DNA of 64,000 nucleotides from Manduca sexta (lineage: Eukaryota; Arthropoda; Insecta; Lepidoptera; Sphingidae), in the NCBI RefSeq assembly GCF_014839805.1, contig NC_051126.1:5340609-5404608 (forward strand), written 5' to 3'. The notes beneath the pieces were generated by a model. It was not told the DNA's origin and did no database searches. It was given only the letters and a program-made list of their open reading frames with translations. This document shows positions 1-12,134 of the stretch, one piece after another; position 1 is the first letter of the stretch; each line of letters opens with the position of its first letter. The position numbers and the translations under genes are program-made.

Positions 1-1582
1 GTTACTCATAATCCATAGAAGAAATATCGATTTAATGGAGACTAAACAGTATTTAATTATTTCTAATTATTAATTGATCATTTAATTCATATTGGAAAGT
101 TTTAAATGTCATGTCAATCTTAAAATCGTGAAAGACGCCTCGTTAATTTATCATCGCTACTTGATATAATAAACTTAGGTAGGTATGCTTTGCTAGAATA
201 TAATTAACGGGCAAAAAAATGAATTAACGATAGAGCCGAAGTTTTAGCCGTTTAGTTTAACCTGAAAGGACAAGGTCGCAGGAACTCTCTAGATGCAGGT
301 CGCTTTATACAAATCGATCTGGAAATCTTTGGGGGAAATTTATGTTTAGCAGTAGGTTTATTGTAGTGATAATAAAATTACAAGAGCCGGAACATCTCTA
401 AAGCAATATACTCCATCAAAGGTTGGCCAGCATCAGCAGCAGCAGCAGCATCAACCAGCCTTAATTCCTCTGCTATTGAGATTGTTCATGAGCAGCAATA
501 ATTAATACTATACGGCGTTGGACCTCCTCATACTTTTGCATTTTTATTATATAATATTCGACATGAGATCTAGTGACAAGATCAAGGCGGCATTGTACCA
601 TTCACTACTCTATTATTTAGCATTCAGGTGTCGATTCTGATTGTGGGCATCAAGCAGCGGTTTATTAAAGTGACCAATCTATACGCGATTGAACAATAAT
701 ATCATAATTTGTTTTCTTACGTTTAAGCACTAGATTTTCATCATCGATGTACGCAGTCATTATTTCAATACAAAATAAAAAAGTACATTAAGTACTTCAA
801 TGATAGATTCCAATCAACAATTCGTTAAGACTTATTGCCCTTTCAATTAATATAAATGCGGTTTTAACCTTAAAATGCCAATATCAAAACTAAACATACG
901 TGGCTTAGAATCTACGGGGACAGGTTACCGTCACGACTCAAGGCTTGATACTAAACTGCTATACATTAAATGACTTTAATCAATACACCAACTTAAAGTA
1001 ATATTCTAGCTTAATATATGAAACTGTTGAATAATAATAGTACAATTGAAAATTTATTAAAGGCCGTTTTCAATAAACGATCCCAAGCTTGTGAAAGCTT
1101 TCAACTATCTTCTCTAGTGAAATTTGGATGTTTTTAGAAAGCTTTTGAAATAAATAGAAACTCTTAGTCCATCCACCATAATTTAGTATATCAATTTGTA
1201 TGTAGATTAACAAAAGACCGTATTTCGCATAATGATAAGTATCGCGCAATCAAGAAATAAGCCAAAGAAATGATTCAATATAGTAACTTAGCACACAGAA
1301 CTAGGTTTGCTATCATGCTAAGGATTTTTATTAAGCCTCTTCGTTCGTTATAATAACCGAAAGAACCGCAATAAAATTTACTAATTTTTCAATGAAAGAA
1401 ACTCATGTACATGATTTTTTCTAAAATCGTATATCATTCAACACAATATAATACTCCTATCTAATTACAATACCGCGAAAAAATCCTAAACACAAATAAA
1501 TCAAAACTGAGCCGTTTTTATTTATGCATAACACAATTCCCCACAATGTCGGCGCAACATCGAATGTGAATCATTGACTCAC
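1..1582. other. AT-rich non-coding stretch
   Basis: No supported coding exon was found. There is a short CAG run near 428-448 and otherwise AT-rich sequence with stops in all frames. If the minus-strand exon at 1583-1668 is real, its downstream intron runs through here and its next exon is probably outside the window or too short to see. Confidence 0.5.
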
Positions 1583-1668
1583 CGACGATCTCTCCTGAGA
1601 GCACCACAACGTACCCGATATAGGTCCCAGAGCACAGCATCAACGTTGGAATGTCAGTTAGGTCGTAA
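1583..1668 (-). CDS. internal exon of a membrane protein, Snakeskin-like four-pass family (tentative)
   Basis: On the minus strand an 86-bp open segment lies between a good acceptor (a pyrimidine-rich stretch ending CACTACAG, just above 1668) and a strong donor (GTGAGT, 1577-1582). The frame fixed by the splice sites (one base, 28 codons, one base) reads through without a stop. It encodes an acidic start (YDLTDIPT) followed by a hydrophobic stretch, LMLCSGTYIGYVVVLSG, that looks like one transmembrane helix. The SG-x-aromatic-x-GY pattern resembles the second helix of insect Snakeskin, a smooth septate junction protein of gut epithelium, but that comparison is from memory of the family and only one exon is visible. 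The flanking exons were not found on either side, so this is part of a gene with long introns. It could also be a chance open segment, although the two splice sites, the composition and the hydrophobic pattern together make that less likely. Confidence 0.45.
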
Positions 1669-4600
1669 CTGTAGTGATGGAGTGTAAGACAGGATATGGT
1701 TAAAAGCTAAAACAAAATACAAAGTAGAATATAACTGAAAAGTAAACTTGATTATATTTTGCGTGATCTGGAATAGGTTATGGTATTTTGTTGGGGAAGT
1801 TTGAATTATCTAATTTATTATAAATTAATGGGCTTAATATTTTCTTAATTTTTTATTTAATTTATTTAATTCTTAATTTCTTCCTTCATTAATATTTTGT
1901 CCTGCACCCATAGTAAAAGAATTGTTATTGATAAATCAGTAGGTAATGAACTATTTATGATGCAAAATTATAAAGACATAGAATAAAATACTCTTACTAA
2001 TTCAAAAAGTTTGATTACGCAGGTTGGTATCATCATATTGATAAATTAAGATCTAAAAACATATATTCAATAATAATCACAGTAAATTATGACATGACAT
2101 ATAAATTTGACAATAAACCATTGTTGCGATCACAGATAATTATAATACAAATGAAGAAATTTATCATAGTTTATAATTGATTGGTGCTAAAAATTGTCAT
2201 TCCACAAAATTCTATAAAGGATAGTATCCACGTACACATTTTAAACAGTGTCTCTTTTTATATGACAAAATTTAAATACTTAATAATGACAAGATTCTGT
2301 AATATTCTCACGAAGTTCCCTCAGCGTACTACGATAATATATACCCCGACACTTTACACATCCTCTTTCTGTATAAAAAATATAGTCATAGAAGATTATG
2401 TTCACGAACCAGAATAGCGGTGAATAATGCAATATTTTGATATATATCCAAACAAATAGAATGGTATAACACCTATAAATTGCTCTAGCCCTCCTATCCG
2501 CGATAGTCACAATTCTTCATCCATTGTCATTTTTTTTTTTTATCTAGAGCCATTGTAACTAAAATGCAGACAAACCACTTTATATAGCCGTGAAAATTTA
2601 GTATGAATTAACAAAAGAATTAAATGTTATGAACGCGCCAACTGCCCATTCCGTGCCTGCCAAAAGTTCAAGGAGTTTCTGCGGTGAATATTGCTTTTAT
2701 TTCGTTTCCATTAACGTATTATTGGCCAACTGTAACAGTAAACATCTTCTTGGCTTTATAAAATAATATAATTGACGAGGTGCAGTCGTTTACATTGTTT
2801 TAATAGAGTAATAATAAGTAATGACTGATATTAAAAACAAACTTTAATTTTCCTGAAAAGTGCACAAGAGAGAAAGGTACAAAAATTTATAAATTAAGTG
2901 ACTTGTCTAATTGATCATATTGTATTGATTCTTGTGCTAATATATTCTATCAAAGTTATAAAATATCTTTAAAGCTCTTAATAAAACAATAAATTCAACA
3001 TAAAAATTATCAATGGATAATTTCATAACAGATAAATTCATAAATTTATTTACCTTGTTATTTTTATTCGCTAGTCCTATAAAGCGCCCGCAAAAAAATG
3101 AGGAATTACATTTTTAATTTTTCATTTGGCCGCTTGATTACCTTTACCGCTAAAAAGCCACCAAGAGAGTTCAGAGACGATGAAATTTGCATAAAAAGAC
3201 ATCAGGATATTACATTTTAGGCACTTTCTCTTAAATAAATCCATTGAACTTAGTAAAAATGTATTTTACTTACAAACAAAATCATGATAGGTACACATAC
3301 GCAGATGCCATTAATAAAAGGAATATTTGCAAATGACAATATAACTTACATAGCCAAGAACGTTACTTGTTTAATGTGAGGCTTTAATGTGTGATACCGA
3401 AAACACAGAAATTCACATAAAATTCAAAACATTAAGGATGATTGAATTGTTGAATTTCATATCAGTTATGAAATCAAGGAATGTTATAAAAAGAACGAAC
3501 AAATATAGAAGCAAATCCCTCAGCATGAAGCAATTTTCCCAGTCGACCGACCTCTGTGCGAAGACATCCCGAAACAATCAGATTTGCTCCAAATTTTACT
3601 AGCTGCGCAAAAGAATAAATAGAATTATCCAAATATTACTCAGGGATTGGATTCCCATCTTTTCTCGCCGAAACCGCAGGGATTTGTAACTGTTAAAACA
3701 GTTTATTTAACTTTTTATGTTGTGATATAATCTCATTACCATAAATATTTGGTAAAAAATCGTTAATACCATACATATGTTTACCGTACGTACCTTCGAA
3801 ATGACCCATTTTTAACCAATTTCAAAGGGAGTAGGTTACTCAAGCCGTTTTTTTGTTATACTTTTCAATTTTTTACTCCACTGGTTGAATAAAATTATTC
3901 TTTTTGCGTTGTATTACGTATATCTTAGTGAAGATACCATTTTAATTTAATTGGTTTCAACATTAAACATCACAGTTGCTCCTCAAAATCAATAAGGATG
4001 AAAATTATTCTTTTGAGACGAACATAGCTTCAATATACTTTAATACTTTGAAAAAATGTTGTTCTATCCTGTATTTTGAATATGCAGTAGGGTGCTACTC
4101 AAAATGAAATAGAATCATAATGATTATTTTGCTGTCAGTGCAGTTACACAAATTCCAAAAAAATATCCAATGTGCATGTAACATAATAACAGGAACATCT
4201 TGGCCAGTTAAATTGCCCGGTTTTTAATTTTATAATTCCTATATAAGTATTTTTTTATTGCATTGTTTTATGAAGTTATTTATCTTTAATATAAGGATCT
4301 CTTTTACGATATTGTTTTATCCGTCAATTAACGTAAAAATACTCATTTGTGTGCCATTTATTTAGAAAAATAGTTGAGTGTTTGAATTTGGCTTTGGTTA
4401 TGATGTTAGACATGCTATATACACTTGTATTAAAACAAAGTAATAAATATCTAAAATTAAAATTAAATTATATCACATTACTGCCAATTTGAAGATATTA
4501 CTATTGAGTCGGTATTATACAAAACAAAAGCAAAGTTTCGTAACCATAAGAACTAATACACAACAAAATGTCTTCGCGTCTGTTACTAATTGTAAGTTAT

Positions 4601-5514
4601 TTCTCTGATGGACGGAAAATTGCTGGTTTCGCCGTCAACCACTCAAAGCTATATCTGGATTAAACTCGGCGTAACCTTCAATAAATATTATTGAAATCCA
4701 ATTCTAGCGCACCAACCACAGTGTTGATTGCATTCTTAGAATAAAGCTCGGTCTCCGCAGCGGTCTCGAGTTTACCATTTGATTGTGTTTTTTTCTTGTC
4801 TGTTGTTGACTTGATAGAGTTTTTAATGTCAAACAGACTCGACGGATAATCTAGGTCGCGTATAAACTTTTCGCTCTATTTGGTGACGTTTTTTAATACG
4901 ACAAGGAAACTTTTTTTAAGATTATATTTAAAATTATAATTTAATTAGAAGTTAATGATAATTATATATATTATGTTCCTATAGATTCCAATTCCCACGT
5001 TACAGCCCTCATGTGATACACCTGTACCAATATTAATGAAATTATACATGAATAAATCTTTTTTTTATTGCCTAAGTAGGCAACCGAGCAATTGGTCTGC
5101 CTGATATGTTTTTATTACTTTGTGAATTTTATAATTTTAAGATCTCATGATTTGCATTTCCTTATATAGATCCATAACTTAGTAACATACCAGAGTAAAA
5201 ATGACCTGATGAATGAAGGAAATTTTTTCGAATGTAATTTTATTACAATTGATTGAATTAATTAACTGTAGTAACGTAACGTAGAAAGACAAATAATACA
5301 TTCTTCTGAAAGTCAAAAAGCTTCCAAATCAAGTATTACATAGCTGCAATGTGAGTCAAACCCGTATTTCACTGCAGCTATGCATATAATATATGAAATG
5401 AAATATGAAATATGTATATACACCAGGCAAAATAACTATCTACCTGAAGATAATATGTTAGATCTATTATCTACATCGATTATAAACACAAATAGGTAAT
5501 TCGGTAAGCATTGT
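1669..5514. other. gene-free AT-rich stretch
   Basis: Short open frames occur (for example 2181-2417 + and 3387-3602 +), but they have AT-driven composition, no recognisable motif and no splice context. A short segment read on the minus strand near 2625-2680 is slightly GC-richer but was not convincing as an exon. No repeat was recognised with confidence. Confidence 0.5.
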
Positions 5515-5522
5515 AGCCAGTG

Positions 5523-5790
5523 TAAATACTGGACATAAGACTTACATCCCATGTCTCAGGATGGCAAGCGCAGTAGAATACCAACCAATAAAGGTCCTGG
5601 ATGGTATTCTACTGTTTATGGGCGGTCGTATCACTTACCATTAAGCGAACGGCAAGCTCATCTCATCATTCAAAGCAATACTAGAAATGCAACGGCTTGA
5701 CTGTGCTTCTGGCATTGCAAAGTCCATGTGTGATGGATGCTTTACCATCGCGGAGCGCTTGTTCGTTTGCCTACAAAGGCTATAAAAAAA
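5523..5790 (+). repeat. dispersed lepidopteran repeat, 'clock-hand' family (copy 1)
   Basis: It contains the block beginning CTGGACATAAGACTTACATC, then AGGATGGCAAGCGCAGT, then the GGGCGGTCGTATCACTTACC segment and CATTCAAAGCAATA. The same ordered blocks recur at 11826-12130 and 23600-23765 on the minus strand and at 43484-43775 and 55741-56032 on the plus strand. From general knowledge this sequence is very common in moth genomes, most likely as the 3' part of a non-LTR or non-autonomous element. The family name used here is only a local label. Confidence 0.7.
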
Positions 5791-5821
5791 TCCTCGATGG
5801 CGTGGTTATATTCCGTTACGA

Positions 5822-5965
5822 CTGCCGTTCTTTGGTCTAGGATTCGATTCTCAAGTGTGATATTTCTGTATTTGTGTTTAGTATCATAGGACGAAATAGA
5901 CATGGCGAAAAGTAGATGCACAAGTTGCGCCTCTGCCTACGCTTCGGGGACAAAAGGCATGTATG
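5822..5965 (+). repeat. partial tRNA-derived SINE (plus orientation)
   Basis: It holds a degenerate B-box-like block (GGATTCGATTCTC) and then the 3' body seen in the full SINE copies, including GGCGAAAAGTAGATGCACAA, GCGCCTCTGCCTACGCTTCG and a GTATGTG tail. The middle of the SINE body is missing relative to 22865-23125, so this is an internally deleted copy. Confidence 0.5.
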
Positions 5966-8866
5966 TGTTATTTTACCAAGATTAGTATAGTATTTACGCA
6001 CGATTCACGTAATTTCTATGATTAAGAAAACTATACAGGTGTGGTATCGGAATGTGTCGCATCGTGATCACTCGTTCGTGACGTTCGTTAAACACGGATC
6101 GAAAACTATTGGTTGCAATCGAGGTCGCAACCATTGTTACCTACAACCGTCATCGATACGTAAATGATGAGCGTTAAAAATATTTTTTTGAAGTAATCCA
6201 TACTTATAAAAACGAAACTATATCTCTCCACTTCTTTCTAGAACTACCTGTGAACCACTTTTAAGACATTAAGACTGAAAAAAGATTTTGTATATTTATT
6301 TATTTTAGAATTATTTAAAGAGAGCAACTTATATGAACCGATCACTCGTTTTAAGACCGACCTTAAGGCATTGCGGCCGCTTGTTTTCTGTCTTGTAAAT
6401 GCGTCTGGGCATTTATAACTAGGGCAATATAGGAGAACGTTATGAGCCCTCAAATATGTCCTTACGCAAATATAATTTCGTAAGTATTCTGCAGTGGAAC
6501 GCTGGGATCCGAACAAGATCATTTCCAAGTAATAGTCGATGACACGAGAGCTGAGGAGCGCCGCTCGAATGGTCACGGACGCGAACTTCAATAGCAATGT
6601 GACATTTACGAACCGACATCTCGCCACTTGTTTGTTTTGAAAGTTTCAGAAAATAATTTAAAATAATATAAAATTGAATGTAATTTATTTTATTTTAATC
6701 ACAAATTACGCAGCATTATGACTTAAGTGGCTGTCTCAGAGGAACTGCACTTCTGAAGTAGATTTGTTAATTATTATAGTGTGAAAAGAAATGCGTTTCC
6801 GTAGTCAATTTTCTCGAGCCTATCTATAGATCTGCAGTCAAGTCTCTCAGATGCACGAAGTGTTCTAGAATCAGGATTCTATGGTTCTATGGTGTACCAT
6901 AAAACCATATTCGATAAATGCATTTGAACATGTCGACAGGGCGTATGCAGTGCGTGTGATAAGACAGTATTAATTCGCAACAAAAATATTATGTCAACAA
7001 GGCTGTACAAAATTAAGGAATATCTCACGCACAGCCATCCATCAGCTAGAAATACTAAATAATCACCAATAATATATCTTGCACCATGTTAAAAATATAA
7101 TTATGACTTTCAACACTTCCCAAATTACCCTTTGATTAATTACATAGGTTACAGAATTTTGTCTTCTAAGACTTGATGAGGTTTGATACTCGATGTCATC
7201 AAGCGTGTTGCTGTTGACTCTAGATTACTGGTATTGCATCAAGTGTGAAGGCAAAATTTCTATAAAGGTTTAGACCAAGTCAAATAATATAATTATCGGT
7301 TAAAATACAATTAATAACGGTTATTATTTGGAACTCAGTGTAATCTGTTAGATATTACTTCACTGTATGATAAGATTTTCTTTAACAAAAAGTTAAATAA
7401 TAATGTATTGACTGAATCTTTTAGAGATTAACACAAAAATTATGGCGAGAGATATAAATTCTAACTCATGTTACCTGTTCTAACAGGGCATAATAAATTA
7501 GAATTATCATTATTTATGCGAACCTGAGTTAACATGGGTCCGGAAGGCAACCTTTTTGAACCTATTGTCGGTGTTTATATCTTAAATATGTAAGTGGTGT
7601 ACTTACATCAGTTATTGTACAAAGTGCGTAGCGCCTGCTGTTGTACTTCTAAGAAATTGTGGTAATCTCGAAAATCACTAATGTGATTTTGATGGCATTA
7701 GAACAATTTACCGTAGAAAATGCTACAACAATACGTGTGTTATTCTTCAAACTGGCATTTACAGTAAACTTTTTCAAAAAATATTGTCCAGCTTTATTTA
7801 GAGATTTAACATTGATTCTATGGAAAGATATTTTTAACACATGTCATTATAAAATACCAATCCTAGATCAAAAGTCGTACGCACAAGTCGAGTCCTGTAC
7901 GTTAGTGCTTTGTAAAAACAGAAAACTGCCGAATAACCTTCGTCACTGGCGCGTAACGCCAAAGTTGCTGGTTGGCATCAGTAGAATAGTTCCAAGACTG
8001 CGGATGTCAATGATGGGTTAGACGCGAAATTAAAATATTGACATTATCCGTATTAACAAAACTTGTATATATTTTGTCAATCAAATAGCATTATGAAACT
8101 ACCTAAGAACATACAACATTAATATCTTCGATAGAAATACTGTCCAACAAGAAATCTATGTAATTGATTACATCAAATTTGTAACACGTTATATAACCTC
8201 TAAAACACCGAAGCCTGCAATATTAATGACAAGATTTAATAGCGAGCGCATTACCCGAATGTGATAGGTAATTTTATAAACCGGTGCAGACCACGTTCAC
8301 AATGACGAAACCCATCATCTATCACATTAATGAGTTCACACTCTTATGAAATTAGGCAAAAAATGTGTACACATCCTTACGTTCACTGGAGATTAGTTTG
8401 AAATTAAACGCATTAGAGGAACGTTGGGAAAACTGTTCAAGCCGCAAGGAAACGGACATAATAAAAGAATTCTAAAAAACTTAAATAAAAGATAGGCGCG
8501 AAGCTCATTTAAAACTTATAGGCTGCAACAAAGGGCCAAGTTGTAGTCGTTGCAGTCTTTATTGCGAAAGTTATTCTGGAATTGTTCATTCATTAGGGGT
8601 TAAATGTCAGCAATGAAAGTGGATTATAACACTTTTAACGGTACCCGTAGGATTTAAACTTTTGCCTGTATTACCTACGCAATAGAGATCAATTTTGAAG
8701 TATCAGTTGGGCTGGGTTGGCCTATATTTGATTGTTAGGGATTTTGAAACGTCCCTCGTATGAAGATGTACGGGTTGAAAGTTCCCGAGCCCGAGGCGTG
8801 GAGGCACGGATCTCGATCCGTAGCACGCACAAGGTGAAGCAAGCGAGAAAGGGCAAATCGGAGCAA
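5966..8866. other. gene-free stretch upstream of cuticle gene A
   Basis: The longest open frame is 6244-6627 on the minus strand (127 codons), in a slightly GC-richer island. It has no recognisable domain and no obvious splice partners, so I do not call it a gene. A plus-strand frame at 7659-8021 (120 codons) is also unrecognised, and its end (about 7940-8020) looks like dispersed repeat. The last 150 bases before the TATA box of gene A are the likely proximal promoter. Confidence 0.45.
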
Positions 8867-8873
8867 TATAAAA
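8867..8873 (+). promoter_or_regulatory. TATA box of cuticle gene A
   Basis: TATAAAA lies about 34 bases before an arthropod-type initiator (TTCAGC, around 8898-8903) and 90 bases before the ATG at 8957. TATA plus initiator is typical of strongly and stage-specifically expressed cuticle genes. Confidence 0.75.
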
Positions 8874-8956
8874 CGAGGCACATCTTCGCTAACTGTATTC
8901 AGCTGACAGCTGAACAAGGAGCGCCTGTCCTATTAGTACAATACACAACTATCAAT

Positions 8957-10779
8957 ATGGCAACCATACTGGTGAGTAGCGTTAGGTTGCTTGACTGTTT
9001 TTAAAACTTAAGTATTTTGTAATACCCCAGTTTTCACGGAGAAATGTTAGTTCTAATTGTTTAAGAATGTTTCACAGACATTAAAATGTTTGCTTTTTAC
9101 GTTTATCCAGATACAAATTAAACCTAGGCCAATTGTGTGCCACTAAAATGCAATATTACAGATGATGATTCTAAAACAAAATTTAAAGTACTAAGTATTC
9201 CAATCGTACTAAATATCCTTTGCTATTCTTTTAACTACAACGACCAACACATTTCAAACGTGGCGATATATATGCATATATATTAAGTTATTCTAATACC
9301 AAATGACTAAAGATCACATAAATAAACACTCGCAACTATTTTCCAGTTGGTGTTAACTGCAGTCCTGATCGCGGTGGGCTCGTGCGGTCGTTTGGAGCCG
9401 CAGTACCTCCCCCCTCGCCCTGGGAACGGGTTTGGAGGTGGCGCAGGCAGCGGGGGTAATGCTGGTTTAGGTGGAGGAGCTGGAGGATCAGGTGCTGGAG
9501 CTGGTGGATTTGGCGGATCAGGGGCTGGCGCTTACGGAGGATCAGGCGGCTCCCACGGCGGTGGTGCTCAAATTCCCATTACTAGTTTTGAGAACGTGAA
9601 CAACGGCGATGGCTCTTACCATTTCAGGTAAGTAAATCACTTTCGTGGCTTAGTGCGTCAGAACACTGAACTGGAACATAATAGTACAAGCTTGAATATT
9701 AATAATTTTCATAGACTTAGGTAAAGACTAGATCGAACTCGAAGTAATAAAATTTATATTTTTAAGAAAATATATATTATATATTAAGCACCTGAAAGCT
9801 ACATGGATACATTTATATGAAACTCACCGATGTATTAAATTCTCGCAATTAAAATGGTATGTACTTGAATATATAAAATATTCTGTTAGCGACGGTCATA
9901 AAAATCCCAGCGAATGATTGTAACATAATAATTATAACTAAGATGTGCAGTTTTTCCGGATGAACAATGCCATTTTTTTTAATTTCCAGTTATGAAACCG
10001 GTAACGGCATCTCAGCCCAGGAGAGTGGAGCTCCTCGCGCGCCTGGGCCTGAGGGTCTGGCAGTAACAGCTGAGGGCGCCTTCTCGTACCGTACTCCGGA
10101 CGGCCAGCAGATCGCACTCACCTACACCGCCGATGAGAACGGCTTCCACCCAGTGGGACCTCATCTCCCCACCCCTCCCCCAATCCCAGAGGAGATCCTG
10201 CGCTCCATTGAGTTCAACAGACAGAATCCTTCTTCGTAAGTATTTTTGTAATAGTAAATTGAAAAAACCTTTATTTCACGATTTTTTCCCAGAGTAGGTG
10301 GTATTATTAATACAATTAGCTCGTTAGAACGAAAAACAATATTTCTATAATTTTTTACAGAATACTCAAACCTCAGTCTCTGTTGAAAACATTAGTAAGC
10401 AGGTAGAATTTAAGCATGGTACAGACAATGTTTTTAGTTGAAAGGGTTCCTATTTGACTATCGATCTTTTCTCTTCATTAACTGTCTTCTGAATTCTTAA
10501 AAAAATATTCTAAGAAGTTAAATATTTCATTTCTTAGAGTGTATCACTACTCTGTATTAAATTAAATAGTGAAAACTTCCTTGACAATACTTGCAACTTA
10601 CAAGCATGAGTTTACGGACTTCAAGGAAATCATAAAAAAAAACATTTTCGCCACCTATCGACAACTTGTATATTTTGACATAATAAGTTTTTGAATAACG
10701 TATTTATTTATTCCACAGTGAAGGATCATACAACGGAGGAAATGGCGGCTCCGGCGGCTCCAACGGCTACCACTACTGA
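8957..10779 (+). CDS. RR-1 cuticular protein A (CPR family), four exons
   Basis: Exons are 8957-8971, 9347-9627, 9990-10235 and 10719-10779, all with GT/AG introns in phases 0, 2 and 2, giving 200 residues. The start ATG follows a TATA/initiator pair, and exon 1 supplies only MATIL. Exon 2 completes the signal peptide ([19 protein letters not shown]) and then encodes a proline-rich start and a long glycine/serine/alanine linker with [13 protein letters not shown] repeats. It ends with the [13 protein letters not shown] lead-in. Exon 3 carries the Rebers-Riddiford RR-1 consensus: YETGNGI, an E-x-G core, [24 protein letters not shown] and [11 protein letters not shown], followed by [10 protein letters not shown]. 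Exon 4 is a glycine/asparagine tail ending YHY. RR-1 proteins are secreted by epidermal cells and bind chitin, mostly in soft cuticle or endocuticle; the PTPPPIP segment resembles the endocuticle structural glycoprotein (SgAbd) type. The family call is firm; an orthologue name is not attempted. Confidence 0.95.
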
Positions 10780-10822
10780 TCTTATTCAATACCTAATTTC
10801 GCTAAATCTCACCAAAATCGCA

Positions 10823-10828
10823 AATAAA
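10823..10828 (+). terminator. polyadenylation signal of cuticle gene A
   Basis: AATAAA lies 44 bases after the stop codon. A second AATAAA at 11161-11166 could give a longer 3' end. Which one is used cannot be decided from the sequence. Confidence 0.55.
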
Positions 10829-11566
10829 GTCCTCATACCTTAGATCTAAGATACGGACTTGGCCCACCCTACGTCCTTATTACTATATTAATATAGCATA
10901 TAATCAAACGTGAAAGCGACGTCTATTCAGAAAGATATTCCAACTCGCTTCAATAGCGAATAAAGATAGGGTCGGGAATTTGATCTGTAACGTCGGGTTT
11001 TATATGCGACTAGGCAACGATTTAAGTCGAATTAGGATGCCGTCTTATCTCTGATAATGACTACGACCTCACGAAATCGGGACTGTGATACCACGACGCA
11101 ACGAGCACTATTTAGCTTAATTTATAATTAATTTAACAATGTAAATAGGCATGAGTTATAAATAAACGAGCGATTATATTTATTATATGGTTTTATTCCT
11201 TATCATCGATTGTTATCTATGACCAAGCCAATCATATAAAATTTATAAAGACAAAGGCAATTTACAAGTCAAAGTAATAAATAATGATAAAAGAAAAGTG
11301 ATTAGTCAAGTTTAGTTTGAGTGTTGTTCAAAAGTATGCTAAAAAACTTTCAAAATTCCAGTGATCTATTACATAAATAAACTCTCATTTCCTCAATTAG
11401 TTAGGGCAAATTTGCACCGAAAATTATGTTTAATTATAAAAATGACAGATAGAGATAAATTTTGTCATGAATAGCATAATACAAATTCATTGATAAAGGA
11501 AAATATTTTTTTAAAATAAATTTTAAATAGCCTTTTAGCGTATTTGAACATCGGACAACTTATAGG

Positions 11567-11818
11567 AATATACATACATACATACATAACATCACGCATT
11601 TATCTCCGAAGGGGTATGCAGAGGCGCAACTAGGGCACCCACTTTTCGCCAAGTATGTTCCGTCCCATGATGTGATAGGGGGCGAGCCTATCGCCATATC
11701 GGGCACAAATTCCAGACTCCGGGCTGATACTGAGCAGAAAAACCCAAATATCACTTTGCCCGACCCGGGATTCGAACCCAGGAACCGGACATGCAATGCA
11801 ACTACGCCACCAAAGCAG
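11567..11818 (-). mobile_element. tRNA-derived SINE (copy 1, minus orientation)
   Basis: Read on the minus strand it starts with an A-box (GGCGTAGTTG) and then a B-box (GGTTCGAATCCCGG). A shared body follows with CAGTATCAGCCCGGAGTCTG, CCCTATCACATCATGGGACG and CTGCATACCCCTTCGG, and it ends in a TATG-rich tail. It is nearly identical to 22865-23125 but lacks about 20 bases between the A and B boxes. This is the layout of a polymerase III SINE head plus body. The spacing deletion may have inactivated this copy's promoter. Confidence 0.8.
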
Positions 11819-11825
11819 TTATAGG

Positions 11826-12130
11826 AATATATATTTTTTTATTGCTTTAAATGACGAGACGAGCTTGCCCTTTACTTGGTTGTAAGCGATACGACCGCCC
11901 ATAAACAGTAAAAACACTATCCAACACTTTGAATTACAAATTAGAATATTTGGTATTCCACTGCGCTCGCCATCCTCAGGCATGAGATGTTAAGTCTTAA
12001 TATGTCCAATAGTTACACGTTACAATATGCTTCAAACCGGATCACAGCAGTATCTGCCCACTGCTCCTTGGCGGTAGAAATAGATATTGCGGTTGTTCAT
12101 ATCCAGGCGGACTCTTACTTATGAGTGACC
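11826..12130 (-). repeat. dispersed lepidopteran repeat, 'clock-hand' family (copy 2)
   Basis: On the minus strand it contains, in order, the blocks also seen at 43484-43775: a CGCCAAGGAGCAGTGGGC-like block, the central ATTGGACATATTAAGACTTA block, GGATGGCGAGCGCAGTGG and the GGGCGGTCGTATCGCTTAC segment. It ends at the CATTTAAAGCAATAAAAAA 3' tail. It sits directly beside SINE copy 1. Confidence 0.7.
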
Positions 12131-12134
12131 ACCA

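Noticed and set aside
6244..6627. 127-codon minus-strand open frame
   Set aside because: It has no recognisable domain, no codon pattern like the cuticle genes and no splice partners; a chance frame in a mildly GC-richer stretch is more likely.
7659..8021. 120-codon plus-strand open frame
   Set aside because: No motif was recognised, and its 3' part resembles dispersed repeat sequence.
11560..11796. Minus-strand frame shared with 22858-23040
   Set aside because: The shared translation comes from the SINE body in both places, not from a gene family.
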